Shown piece by piece: positions 6,874-14,765 of a stretch of DNA of 25,102 bases. Source of the DNA: Eudoraea sp. (GTDB lineage Bacteria; Bacteroidota; Bacteroidia; Flavobacteriales; Flavobacteriaceae); assembly GCA_013041785.1 (NCBI GenBank), contig JABDRK010000351.1, positions 1 to 25,102 on the forward strand, written 5' to 3'. Position 1 is the stretch's first letter, and each line of letters begins with the position of its first letter. The notes beneath the pieces were generated by a model that was not told the DNA's origin, did no database searches, and worked only from the letters and a program-made list of their open reading frames with translations. A program made the position numbers and the translations under genes.

Positions 6874-8331
6874 TTAACCAAGAATCATCCCGGCTATGGT
6901 GGCAGATAGCAGGGAAGCCAGCGTACCTCCCAAAACAGCTTTCATCCCAAATTCTGAAAGGGTTTTGCGCTGACCCGGAGCTAATGATCCAATACCCCCG
7001 ATTTGTATCCCTATAGAAGCGAAGTTGGCAAACCCGCAAAGCATGTATGTAGCCATGATCACCGATTTATTAAATCCGAAATGCGGAGCAGAGGCCAGGT
7101 TTTTGAGCTCTGCCAGTTGGATATATCCCACAAATTCACTGGCAGCCAGTTTAATTCCCAGTAGTTGCCCCATCAGCATAATATCCTGGGTATTGACCCC
7201 GATAAGCCACATTAATGGTGCAAAAATGACCCCGAGAATGGCCTCTAGTGAAAACTGCTCGTATGAAGTGTTTGCCGCGATCCAATCATTGAGGGAGGTA
7301 AAATCTCCTACCCAGCCCAGGATACCATTGATCATAGCGATAAAGGCAATGAATACCAGCAGCATTGCGGCCACATTTACGGCCAGTTTCAGACCTTCAG
7401 TGGTTCCATTGGCTATGGCATCCAGTAAGTTCGTACCTATTTTTTCCTGGGTAATCTGTATTTCCTTGTTGACCGCTTCAGTTTGGGGATAGAGCATTTT
7501 AGAAATTACGATTGCCCCGGGAGCAGCCATTACAGATGCCGCCAGGAGGTGTCGGGCGAATTCAAGTCGGAGCGCATCGTCCGTTCCCCCCAAAAATCCA
7601 ATATAGGCCGCCAAAACGCCTCCAGCTACGGTAGCCATGCCTCCAATCATCACCAGAAGTATTTCAGACCGGTTCATTTTTTCAAGATAAGCCTTGATCA
7701 TAAGGGGTGATTCCGTTTGTCCCAGAAATATATTCCCCGCTACCGAGAGACTTTCGGCCCCTGAAATGCCCAGGGTTTTGGTGAGCAGCCAGGCCAGGGC
7801 TTTAACGATCTTCTGTATAATCCCCAGATAAAACAATACCGAGGTTAAAGCGGAGAAGAAAATAATGGTGGGCAGGATTTGAAATGCAAACACATATCCG
7901 ATGTTCGGGTTGTCTACATTTAACAGACTTCCCAGGAGAAATTCACTACCCGCCAGGGTATAGTCCAGGATTTTGACAAAAAAGGTACCTATAGCCTGGA
8001 AAATACTTTGAACCAGGGGAACTTTGAGAATACCAATGGCCAGCGTAAGCTGTATTCCCAGTCCAATACTAACGGTTTTCCAATTAATAGCCCTGCGGTT
8101 TGCGCTGAACAGAAAGGCAATAAGCATCAATGTCCCCATGCCCAATATCCCGCGCCATAAAGAATTGGTAGAAAAGCCCTGGTTTGGTACTATGGATGCA
8201 GCATCTGCCTGCTGTAAGGTCGCAACAGGAATCTCAACTGCGGTGCTATCAGCAATCATGGAAGACTCCTGAGCCAAAAGGGGGAAAGTGAAGAAAAAAA
8301 GCAGCGGAATAATCCAGGAGCTGAATCTCAT
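6874..8331 (-). CDS. NupC/CNT-family concentrative nucleoside transporter
   Basis: Members import nucleosides across the inner membrane with a cation (Na+ or H+) gradient. The 485-aa protein has the CNT core: LSVAGNIFLGQTESPLMIKAYL with the substrate/cation motif GQTES at residues 204-208, later VNTQDIMLMGQLLGIKLAASEF, and near the C-terminus FASIGIQIGGIGSLAPGQR. The first 21 residues look like a signal peptide followed by a hydrophilic stretch to about residue 57, an N-terminal extension absent from E. coli NupC. It begins 18 nt after the bifunctional nuclease gene and precedes thyA, so salvaged nucleosides and de novo dTMP synthesis sit together. Substrate preference cannot be read from sequence. 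Confidence 0.92.
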   Translation of the reverse strand: MRFSSWIIPLLFFFTFPLLAQESSMIADSTAVEIPVATLQQADAASIVPNQGFSTNSLWRGILGMGTLMLIAFLFSANRRAINWKTVSIGLGIQLTLAIGILKVPLVQSIFQAIGTFFVKILDYTLAGSEFLLGSLLNVDNPNIGYVFAFQILPTIIFFSALTSVLFYLGIIQKIVKALAWLLTKTLGISGAESLSVAGNIFLGQTESPLMIKAYLEKMNRSEILLVMIGGMATVAGGVLAAYIGFLGGTDDALRLEFARHLLAASVMAAPGAIVISKMLYPQTEAVNKEIQITQEKIGTNLLDAIANGTTEGLKLAVNVAAMLLVFIAFIAMINGILGWVGDFTSLNDWIAANTSYEQFSLEAILGVIFAPLMWLIGVNTQDIMLMGQLLGIKLAASEFVGYIQLAELKNLASAPHFGFNKSVIMATYMLCGFANFASIGIQIGGIGSLAPGQRKTLSEFGMKAVLGGTLASLLSATIAGMILG

Positions 8332-8349
8332 ACAGTATAGGCTAAATGA

Positions 8350-8976
8350 TCACTTACGTTTGGAGATCTCATCTCGAAGTTTTGCGGCCTTCTCATAGTC
8401 TTCGTTTGCCACGGCTTTATCCAGTTCCTGATGCAGTTCTTCAAGGCTTAATTCTTTATATGGAGTTGCACTCCCGGAATCGATCTCTACAGTTTCGCCT
8501 TCCTGCAGAATTTCGTCCACAACAATGCTGTCATCTCCTTCTTTTTCTTTGTCCTTGGAAGAAAATTTCAGGAAGATACCCGCTTTGTCCAGGATGGTTT
8601 TATAGGTAAAAATCGGTGCATCAAAGCGAAGAGCAAGGGCTATGGCATCGCTCGTTCGCGCATCGAGGATTTCCTCAATTTTATCGCGCTCACAAATAAT
8701 ACTGCTGTAAAACACCCCATCAACCAGTTTATGGATGATCACCTGTTTGATCACAATTTCAAAACGATCTGCAAAATTTTTAAAAAGATCGTGGGTAAGG
8801 GGTCTGGGGGGCTTGATTTCTTTTTCCAGAGCGATGGCTATGGACTGTGCTTCAAAGGCGCCAATAACTATAGGAAGTTTACGGTCTCCCTCCACTTCAT
8901 TCAAAATAAGCGCATAGGCCCCATTTTGGGTCTGGCTGTAGGAAATACCCTTGATTTTTAAGCGAACTAAACTCAT
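8350..8976 (-). CDS. Bifunctional nuclease family (DUF151) protein with C-terminal UVR motif
   Basis: This 208-aa protein has an N-terminal BFN/DUF151 domain (about residues 1-135). It includes the family blocks LPIVIGAFEAQSIAIALE, then HDLFKNFADRF, then ARTSDAIALALRFDAPIF. In plants a member was reported to have RNase and DNase activity; the bacterial role is not well fixed. A linker rich in acidic residues leads to a UvrB/UvrC-type UVR helical hairpin (about residues 174-206, with DYEKAAKLRDEI), a module used for protein contacts in UvrB-UvrC and in ClpC/McsA-type proteins. It heads the unit with nupC (18-nt gap), downstream of the etfA terminator. No signal peptide is seen. Confidence 0.9.
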   Translation of the reverse strand: MSLVRLKIKGISYSQTQNGAYALILNEVEGDRKLPIVIGAFEAQSIAIALEKEIKPPRPLTHDLFKNFADRFEIVIKQVIIHKLVDGVFYSSIICERDKIEEILDARTSDAIALALRFDAPIFTYKTILDKAGIFLKFSSKDKEKEGDDSIVVDEILQEGETVEIDSGSATPYKELSLEELHQELDKAVANEDYEKAAKLRDEISKRK

Positions 8977-8991
8977 CAGGTTGTTTAAAGC

Positions 8992-9038
8992 AAAAAAGGC
9001 CGTTTAAACAAAAGGTCTAACCTGTTATTTAAACAGCC
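8992..9038 (-). terminator. Rho-independent terminator of etfBA (minus strand)
   Basis: On the minus strand GGCTGTTTAAA (9038-9028) pairs with TTTAAACGGCC (9008-8998), 11 bp with one wobble and a 19-nt loop, followed by TTTTTT (8997-8992). It separates etfBA from the downstream nuclease-nupC-thyA run. The loop includes further short self-complementarity. Confidence 0.8.
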
Positions 9039-9063
9039 CTTCAAAGGCACAAATTAACAAAAA

Positions 9064-10032
9064 TTAGGCGTTTTGGGCCTTAAATTCCTTTAATTTTTCC
9101 GTGAGTTCAGGTACCACCTGGAAGGCATCTCCAACTATTCCGTAATCTGCTGCCTTAAAAAACGGCGCTTCCGGGTCAGTATTAATAACTACTTTCACCT
9201 TAGAAGAACTTACTCCGGCCAGGTGCTGGATGGCTCCGGAAATCCCGATGGCAATATAGAGATTACTGGCTACAGGTTTTCCTGTTTGCCCCACATGTTC
9301 CCCATGCGGGCGCCAACCCAGGTCGGAAACGGGTTTGGAGCAGGCTGTAGCCGCTCCAAGTACATCGGCCAGCTCTTCAATGATTCCCCAGTTTTCAGGG
9401 CCTTTAAGTCCGCGTCCTGCTGAGACCACGATGTCTGCGTCAGCAATGGTAGCTTTGCCTACAACCTGGTCAATTTCAACAGATTTTACGGTAAAATGGT
9501 CATTGTTGACTGTAGGAGAGAACCCTTCTACCTTGCCGGCAACCGGATTCTCGCGGGTTCCGAATGCATTGCTGGAAACTCCAATAATATTTAGGGCTGC
9601 ATTTAGCTGTGTATACATAAAACCCTTGTTGGTAAAGGCTGTTCTCTTTACCACCAGAGGAGAAGTGCTTTCTGGTGCTGCTACAACATTAGTGGCATAT
9701 CCTGCTTCCAGCTCCCCGGCCAGTATGCCTGCCATATATTTCGCGTCTGTACTGGAGCTTATCACAATAACTGAAGCATTTTCTGAACGGGCCGCTTCCC
9801 CAAGTGCCGATGCGTACGCTTTAGCGTTAAACGTTTGATAAGCAGGGTCGGTTACATTCAATACTTTGGACACCCCGTATTTCTCCAGGGTCTCCGATTC
9901 ATCTGCGTGAAAGGAAATGGCAATTACATCCGTTCCCATTTTGTCGGCTACTTCCCTGGCATAGGAGGCTACTTCAAACGCATTCTTCTTATAATTTCCT
10001 TTTTCTGATTCTGTATAAACTAATACTGACAT
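9064..10032 (-). CDS. etfA: Electron transfer flavoprotein alpha subunit
   Basis: ETF is a soluble FAD-containing heterodimer that collects electrons from acyl-CoA and other dehydrogenases and passes them to ETF:quinone oxidoreductase. At 322 aa the alpha subunit is of normal size. The N-terminal part is an alpha/beta ETF fold. The C-terminal FAD-binding domain is clear from SAGRGLKGPENW, HVGQTGKPVASNLYIAIG, ISGAIQHLAG, and the signature VVINTDPEAPFFKAADYGIVGDAF near residue 285-308. It lies 48 nt downstream of etfB and ends just before a strong terminator, so the two subunits form one operon. Confidence 0.96.
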   Translation of the reverse strand: MSVLVYTESEKGNYKKNAFEVASYAREVADKMGTDVIAISFHADESETLEKYGVSKVLNVTDPAYQTFNAKAYASALGEAARSENASVIVISSSTDAKYMAGILAGELEAGYATNVVAAPESTSPLVVKRTAFTNKGFMYTQLNAALNIIGVSSNAFGTRENPVAGKVEGFSPTVNNDHFTVKSVEIDQVVGKATIADADIVVSAGRGLKGPENWGIIEELADVLGAATACSKPVSDLGWRPHGEHVGQTGKPVASNLYIAIGISGAIQHLAGVSSSKVKVVINTDPEAPFFKAADYGIVGDAFQVVPELTEKLKEFKAQNA

Positions 10033-10080
10033 GGATTTCCGGTTTTGTTTTGATACTTAGGCTTAAGGATTCAGTAGCTA

Positions 10081-10827
10081 TCAGATTACCTTGGCTTCGT
10101 TATGCAATAGATTTATAAGCTCATCGAGATTTTCTGCGTCCACCAGTTTTACTTCACCTTTGGGTGCTGGTCGCTCAAACTTAATTTCTTCACTACCGCT
10201 TGAAGCTTCCACAGGGGGTACCACACTTAATTTTTTCTTTCGGGCCATCATAATACCGCGCATGTTCGGGATCCTGAGATCGCTCTCTTCCACCAATCCC
10301 TTTTGTCCGCCAATAATCAGAGGCAGGGAAGTTTCTAAAACCTCTTTGCCGCCGTCAATCTCACGTTCGGCCCTGGCCACAGTACCATCAACTTCCAGCG
10401 ATATACAGGTATTTACAAAATTGATGTTTAGCATGGCCGCCATCATTCCGGGAACCATTCCACCATTATAGTCTATGGATTCCCTGCCAGCGAGAATCAG
10501 GTCATACTCCCCGTTTTTAACTACTTCGGCCAACTGCCTGGCAACAAATAATCCGTCTAAAGGGACAGCGTCTACCCGAATGGCTTCATCAGCGCCAATG
10601 GCCAGTGCTTTCCTCATGGTAGGTTCTACGCTGCTGTCTCCTACGGTAGCAACATGGACCTCCGCCCCCTGTTTTTCTTTAAACCACATGGCTCGTGTGA
10701 GGCCAAACTCATCGTTGGGGTTGATCACAAATTGTACTCCGGTGGTGTCAAACTTGGTGTTATCAGCCGTGAAGTTGATCTTGGATGTTGTATCGGGAAC
10801 ATTGCTGATACAGACTAATATCTTCAT
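10081..10827 (-). CDS. etfB: Electron transfer flavoprotein beta subunit
   Basis: The beta subunit (248 aa) binds AMP and contacts the client dehydrogenases. The sequence opens MKILVCISNVPDT, continues with FVINPNDEFGLTRA and the nucleotide-binding stretch DLILAGRESIDYNGGMVPGMMA (about residues 105-126), and has the ETF-beta signature region near EESDLRIPNMRGIMMARKK. It is the first gene of the etfBA pair and is transcribed away from the pdhB gene. A TAnnTTTG box lies 38 nt upstream of the start. No oddity is seen. Confidence 0.96.
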   Translation of the reverse strand: MKILVCISNVPDTTSKINFTADNTKFDTTGVQFVINPNDEFGLTRAMWFKEKQGAEVHVATVGDSSVEPTMRKALAIGADEAIRVDAVPLDGLFVARQLAEVVKNGEYDLILAGRESIDYNGGMVPGMMAAMLNINFVNTCISLEVDGTVARAEREIDGGKEVLETSLPLIIGGQKGLVEESDLRIPNMRGIMMARKKKLSVVPPVEASSGSEEIKFERPAPKGEVKLVDAENLDELINLLHNEAKVI

Positions 10828-10865
10828 AGGGAAAACGGTTTAAACAATCGGTTAAAATACTGCCT

Positions 10866-10873
10866 CAAAGATA
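10866..10873 (-). promoter_or_regulatory. Bacteroidota -7 element (TATCTTTG) for etfBA
   Basis: The minus strand reads TATCTTTG, an exact TAnnTTTG, 38 nt upstream of the etfB ATG. A matching TTG at the -33 distance was not found. Confidence 0.55.
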
Positions 10874-10894
10874 GCCAATATATTTGTAAAATAC

Positions 10895-10906
10895 TATGCA
10901 TGCATA
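10895..10906. promoter_or_regulatory. 12-bp perfect palindrome between divergent etfB and pdhB
   Basis: TATGCATGCATA is self-complementary over its full 12 bp and lies 22 nt upstream of the etfB -7 box, between the two divergent promoters. Its position would suit a dimeric regulator, but a single short palindrome in AT-rich DNA can arise by chance. Confidence 0.3.
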
Positions 10907-10962
10907 ATAAAATTTCTAAATATTTTTGATTTACTCCGCTGTTTTATTGGCTGATATTTTCC

Positions 10963-10970
10963 TATTTTTG
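10963..10970 (+). promoter_or_regulatory. Bacteroidota -7 element (TATTTTTG) for pdhB
   Basis: An exact TAnnTTTG, 42 nt upstream of the pdhB ATG at 11013. Its presence inside the upstream open frame argues that translation starts at 11013 and not at the TTG at 10926. Confidence 0.55.
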
Positions 10971-11012
10971 TCAGCCTCAAAGGCAGTAGCAGAAGGTCAA
11001 AAGGAACATATA

Positions 11013-11990
11013 ATGAGAACAATTCAATTCAGAGAAGCAATAGCGGAGGCAATGTCCGAAGAAATGCGAAGAGACGATTCCATATACCTTATGGGAGAAG
11101 AAGTCGCTGAATACAACGGGGCCTACAAAGCTTCCAAAGGCATGTTGGATGAATTTGGTCCCGAGCGCGTGCTGGATACGCCCATTTCTGAATTGGGATT
11201 TGCGGGAATAGGTGTTGGTTCTGCCATGAACGGCAACAGGCCTATCATTGAGTTTATGACCTTTAATTTTTCCCTGGTGGGAATCGATCAGATTATCAAC
11301 AACGCAGCAAAAATGCGGCAAATGTCAGGGGGCCAGTTTAATATCCCCATGGTTTTCAGGGGGCCTACGGCTTCTGCAGGGCAATTGGCAGCAACACATT
11401 CCCAGGCTTTTGAAAGCTGGTTTGCGAATACGCCCGGACTTAAGGTAGTGGTACCCTCCAACCCTTACGATGCGAAGGGTTTGTTGAAAACCGCCATACG
11501 CGATGACGACCCGGTAATCTTCATGGAATCTGAGCAAATGTATGGCGATAAGGGAGAAGTGCCGGAAGGGGAATATACCATCCCACTTGGCGTAGCTGAA
11601 ATAAAAAGGGAAGGCAAGGATGTTACTATTGTGTCCTTCGGAAAAATCATAAAGGAAGCCTACAAAGCGGCCGATCAACTTGAACAGGAGGGGATTAGTT
11701 GCGAGATAATAGATTTGCGTACGGTAAGGCCCATGGACCACGAGGCTATACTGACCTCGGTGAAAAAAACGAATCGCCTGGTTATTTTGGAAGAAGCCTG
11801 GCCTTTTGGAAATGTCGCTACAGAAATCACCTACCAGATACAATCCCAGGCTTTCGACTACCTCGATGCTCCGATCGTTAGGCTAAACACGGCAGACACC
11901 CCTGCGCCTTATTCCCCGGTATTGCTGGCAGAATGGTTGCCCAATGCCGATGATGTGATCAAGGCTGTTAAGAAAGTGTTATACCAATAA
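11013..11990 (+). CDS. pdhB: Pyruvate dehydrogenase E1 component, beta subunit
   Basis: This is the beta chain of the thiamine-diphosphate E1 component that decarboxylates a 2-oxo acid, most probably pyruvate, feeding acetyl-CoA synthesis. The 325-aa protein starts MRTIQFREAIAEAMSEEM, the normal E1-beta N-terminus, and includes GEEVAEYNGAYKASKGM, the block RVLDTPISELGFAGIGVGSAMNG (E1-alpha/TPP contact region), then TFNFSLVGIDQIINNAAKM. The C-terminal transketolase-type domain has IDLRTVRPMD and EEAWPFGNVATEI. The frame could be extended 29 codons to a TTG at 10926, but that part looks non-coding and contains the promoter. The E1-alpha and E2 genes are not adjacent; branched-chain E1-beta is the main alternative. 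Confidence 0.93.
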   Translation: MRTIQFREAIAEAMSEEMRRDDSIYLMGEEVAEYNGAYKASKGMLDEFGPERVLDTPISELGFAGIGVGSAMNGNRPIIEFMTFNFSLVGIDQIINNAAKMRQMSGGQFNIPMVFRGPTASAGQLAATHSQAFESWFANTPGLKVVVPSNPYDAKGLLKTAIRDDDPVIFMESEQMYGDKGEVPEGEYTIPLGVAEIKREGKDVTIVSFGKIIKEAYKAADQLEQEGISCEIIDLRTVRPMDHEAILTSVKKTNRLVILEEAWPFGNVATEITYQIQSQAFDYLDAPIVRLNTADTPAPYSPVLLAEWLPNADDVIKAVKKVLYQ

Positions 11991-12037
11991 GCCGTTTCGA
12001 TTATCACAGGTATATTCGTTTCCATAGTTAAACATCC

Positions 12038-12145
12038 TTGTATACGAGACGAACGATTAGAGCGTTACTATTGAAATGTCCCAACTGTAAGTTTAGCAAT
12101 ATAGTTCCGGCTAATGTGGATGTTTTGACACTTATTATCTCATGA
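12038..12145 (+). CDS. Possible small ORF with a CPxC motif overlapping the DUF5686 start
   Basis: A short frame with TTG starts (12038 or 12071) reads LKCPNCKFSNIVPANVDVL and stops in a TGA that overlaps the ATG of the next gene (ATGA). CPNC resembles half of a zinc ribbon, but there is no second Cys pair and no ATG. It may be a coupling leader peptide, the remnant of a zinc-ribbon gene, or chance. No function is proposed. Confidence 0.2.
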   Translation: MYTRRTIRALLLKCPNCKFSNIVPANVDVLTLIIS

Positions 12146-14634
12146 AGAGACTATTCCTGTGCCTGTTCCTGATTCAGGCCATTTTCCTGGAAGCACAAAC
12201 CAAGGTTAGTGGTACTGTGGTTGATGAAGCAGGAAGCCCCGTCGCCTTTGCCAATGTCCTTTTCAAAAACACCACTGAAGGCACCACAACTAATGAGGAT
12301 GGTCGTTTTTATCTGGAATCCGATGAAAATTACTCCGTATTATCAGTTTCTTTTGTTGGCTATACCCAATCAGAGATTACCCTTAAACAGCGGGTTACCT
12401 ATAACCTGCGTGTTGTTTTGCTGGAAGGGGAACAGTTAGACGAGGTGGTGGTCTATGTGGGGAAACAGTCTAAAAAAAATAATCCGGCCATCGATATTCT
12501 TAAAAAGATATGGGCGAACAAACAGGTTAATGGCTTGCGGAAATTCCGTAAATATGAGTACGACAAATATGAAAAAATAGAATTCGACCTCAATACAATT
12601 GACAGCGCGCTTATGAAGAGTCGTATGTTCAAAGGCCTTGAGTTTGTATTTGCCGATCTTGACACTTCCCGCATCACTGGTAAAACCTATCTTCCGCTTT
12701 TTCTCAACGAGACTTTTTCTCAGGTATATGGAGACAATGAATTGGATCTGGAGAAGGAAGAGGTTAGGGGAAGTAAGAATTCCGGATTCAGCAACAACCA
12801 GGCAATCATCGGTTTTGTGGACGACCTGTACTCGGATTACAATATCTATGATAACTACATCAAATTGGTGGACAAGAGTTTTACCAGTCCGCTCTCCCGT
12901 ACTGGAATCAACACTTACAACTATGTCCTGGCGGATAGTGCCTTCATAGACAATAAATGGTGTTATCACATTATCTACTACCCCAGGCGAAAGAATGAAC
13001 TGACATTCAAAGGAGATTTCTGGGTAAACGACAGCACGTATGCTGTAAAAAAAATCGACCTGGAGGTAACGAAAAGTGCTAACATAAACTGGGTAAAGGA
13101 GATCTACATCCAACAGGAATTTGAAGTCGTGAACGATTCGGTGTTTCTTTTGAAACGGGATTACCTCATGAGTGATTTCAGTTTTAGTAAAAAGGAAAAA
13201 TCCAAAGGGGTTTATGGAAAGCGCACAACGGTGTACGACAATTATGAGTTCGACAAACCCAGGACACAGGAATTTTACAAGAAGGTATCAGACCCCTTCG
13301 ATCCGGCAATCTTTCAGAGAGATAGTGTCTTCTGGGAAAACAGACGGCTGGAATCACTCAACAAGGATGAACAGGGTATTTATCAACTATTGGATACCCT
13401 GAAAACGGTCCCCAAATTCAAAACGTATTACAACCTGGTGAGTATTCTGGGATCCGGGTATGTCGAGATAGACGAATGGAATCTGGACATAGGGGATATT
13501 TACAGCACCTTTGGCTTTAACGATGCTGAAGGAATTCGTTTGAGGGGCGGGGCCCGAACCTACTTCGACCAAAATGATCCCTGGCGACTCGAAGGGTACC
13601 TGGCCTATGGTTTTGACGATAAGAAATTTAAACACGGTTTTTCGGCCAAATGGTTGCTCGATCGCAAGAGCCGACTGATTATTTCAGGAGGGAATCGCAG
13701 GGATATTGAGCAACTGGGAATCAATTTAACCGCTACCACGGATGTGTTAGGAAGAAGTGTTGCTTCCTCAGCCGTATTTACGGTGGGAAATAATAACCGG
13801 CTTACCAATATTAATCTGAGCACAATAGCACTGGAAGCTGAACCCCTGACCAATTTCCGTGTTCGTTTTGGTGGTTCTCTGCGTACGCTGAGTTCAGCAC
13901 TCCCTGAGGCATTTAGCCTGGACTATGTTGATCCCGGATCAGCAGGCGGAATCGCTTCGGAAGTTAAGCAGTTCGACCTGATCACTACCCTTATCTATAC
14001 CCCGGGAAAGCGCACTATAGGCTACGGGGTGGAACGCCGGGATATTAATGAAAACTACAGTACCCTGCTGCTCAATTATACGCAGGGATTAGACGGCTTC
14101 CTGGAAAGCGATTTCAATTATGAAAAAATTCAGTTTTCGTATACCCAGCCCTGGCAGCTGGGTGGTTTCGGGCGGCTCCTAAGTACCGTGGAGGTAGGAA
14201 AAACCTTTGGGGCTTTACCTCTGGGGCTGTTGAATGTGGTCCCGGGAAACCAAACGCTTTTTTCCATATACAACACCTTTCCCAACCTCGACTTTTACGA
14301 GTTTGTGACAGACACCTATGTTTCGGCACATTTTGAACATAATTTCAATGGAAGGCTGTTCTCCCGCATTCCACTTTTACGTAAACTCAATCTCCGTGAA
14401 ATTGTTGGATTACGCGGGGTTTGGGGGGAACTCTCTGACGAGAATATTGCATTGAATGCCCCAACCAATATACCCCTGATAGCCCCGGACGAGCAGATTT
14501 ACTGGGAATACTCCTTAGGTGTGGGAAATATCTTCAAAATCTTCAGGATAGATTTTAATTTCAGGGGCAATTACCTGGACGCTCCCGATGCACGTCCGTT
14601 CAGTGTCACCGGCACTTTTGGCTTCAATTTCTAG
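12142..14634 (+). CDS. DUF5686 / carboxypeptidase-regulatory-like outer membrane protein
   Basis: This 830-aa protein is one of the large Bacteroidota outer-membrane proteins. Residues 1-19 are a signal peptide (ending LEAQ). Residues 20-105 are a carboxypeptidase-regulatory-like beta-sandwich (KVSGTVVDEAGSPVAFANVLF, then TTNEDGRFYL), the N-terminal module also used by SusC-type receptors. The rest matches DUF5686: PAIDILKKIWANKQVN at about residue 115 and then a long beta-rich part with alternating polar and hydrophobic strands, ending in a Phe (GTFGFNF) as expected for an outer-membrane barrel. There is no plug domain, so it is not a typical TonB-dependent receptor. Its function is unknown to me. 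It follows pdhB by 151 nt and may be cotranscribed, since no terminator was found between them. Confidence 0.85.
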   Translation: MKRLFLCLFLIQAIFLEAQTKVSGTVVDEAGSPVAFANVLFKNTTEGTTTNEDGRFYLESDENYSVLSVSFVGYTQSEITLKQRVTYNLRVVLLEGEQLDEVVVYVGKQSKKNNPAIDILKKIWANKQVNGLRKFRKYEYDKYEKIEFDLNTIDSALMKSRMFKGLEFVFADLDTSRITGKTYLPLFLNETFSQVYGDNELDLEKEEVRGSKNSGFSNNQAIIGFVDDLYSDYNIYDNYIKLVDKSFTSPLSRTGINTYNYVLADSAFIDNKWCYHIIYYPRRKNELTFKGDFWVNDSTYAVKKIDLEVTKSANINWVKEIYIQQEFEVVNDSVFLLKRDYLMSDFSFSKKEKSKGVYGKRTTVYDNYEFDKPRTQEFYKKVSDPFDPAIFQRDSVFWENRRLESLNKDEQGIYQLLDTLKTVPKFKTYYNLVSILGSGYVEIDEWNLDIGDIYSTFGFNDAEGIRLRGGARTYFDQNDPWRLEGYLAYGFDDKKFKHGFSAKWLLDRKSRLIISGGNRRDIEQLGINLTATTDVLGRSVASSAVFTVGNNNRLTNINLSTIALEAEPLTNFRVRFGGSLRTLSSALPEAFSLDYVDPGSAGGIASEVKQFDLITTLIYTPGKRTIGYGVERRDINENYSTLLLNYTQGLDGFLESDFNYEKIQFSYTQPWQLGGFGRLLSTVEVGKTFGALPLGLLNVVPGNQTLFSIYNTFPNLDFYEFVTDTYVSAHFEHNFNGRLFSRIPLLRKLNLREIVGLRGVWGELSDENIALNAPTNIPLIAPDEQIYWEYSLGVGNIFKIFRIDFNFRGNYLDAPDARPFSVTGTFGFNF

Positions 14635-14726
14635 GGCCAGTGCCAAAGCCGCATCTTCTGGTGGAATTCTTGATTAATACTGCCTTTATGGGGGTGTTTA
14701 TCCTTTTTTATTCTAATCCATTTCAC

Positions 14727-14734
14727 TACTTTTG
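14727..14734 (+). promoter_or_regulatory. Bacteroidota -7 element (TACTTTTG) for the pyrophosphatase gene
   Basis: An exact TAnnTTTG, 31 nt upstream of the ATG at 14766, in a T-rich stretch. No TTG stands at the expected -33 distance. Confidence 0.55.
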
Positions 14735-14765
14735 CAGCCGTTTTAAACCATAAATAACTAAACAA

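Noticed and set aside
10926..11012. N-terminal extension of pdhB from a TTG start
   Set aside because: The 29 added residues have no counterpart in E1-beta, the start codon is TTG, and a TAnnTTTG promoter box lies inside the stretch.
12436..13113. 225-codon open frame on the minus strand
   Set aside because: It is antisense to the DUF5686 gene, whose forward frame has a signal peptide and recognisable domains.
14611..14644. Inverted repeat GGCACT/AGTGCC across the stop codon of the DUF5686 gene as a terminator
   Set aside because: The arms are short, the loop is long and no T tract follows.
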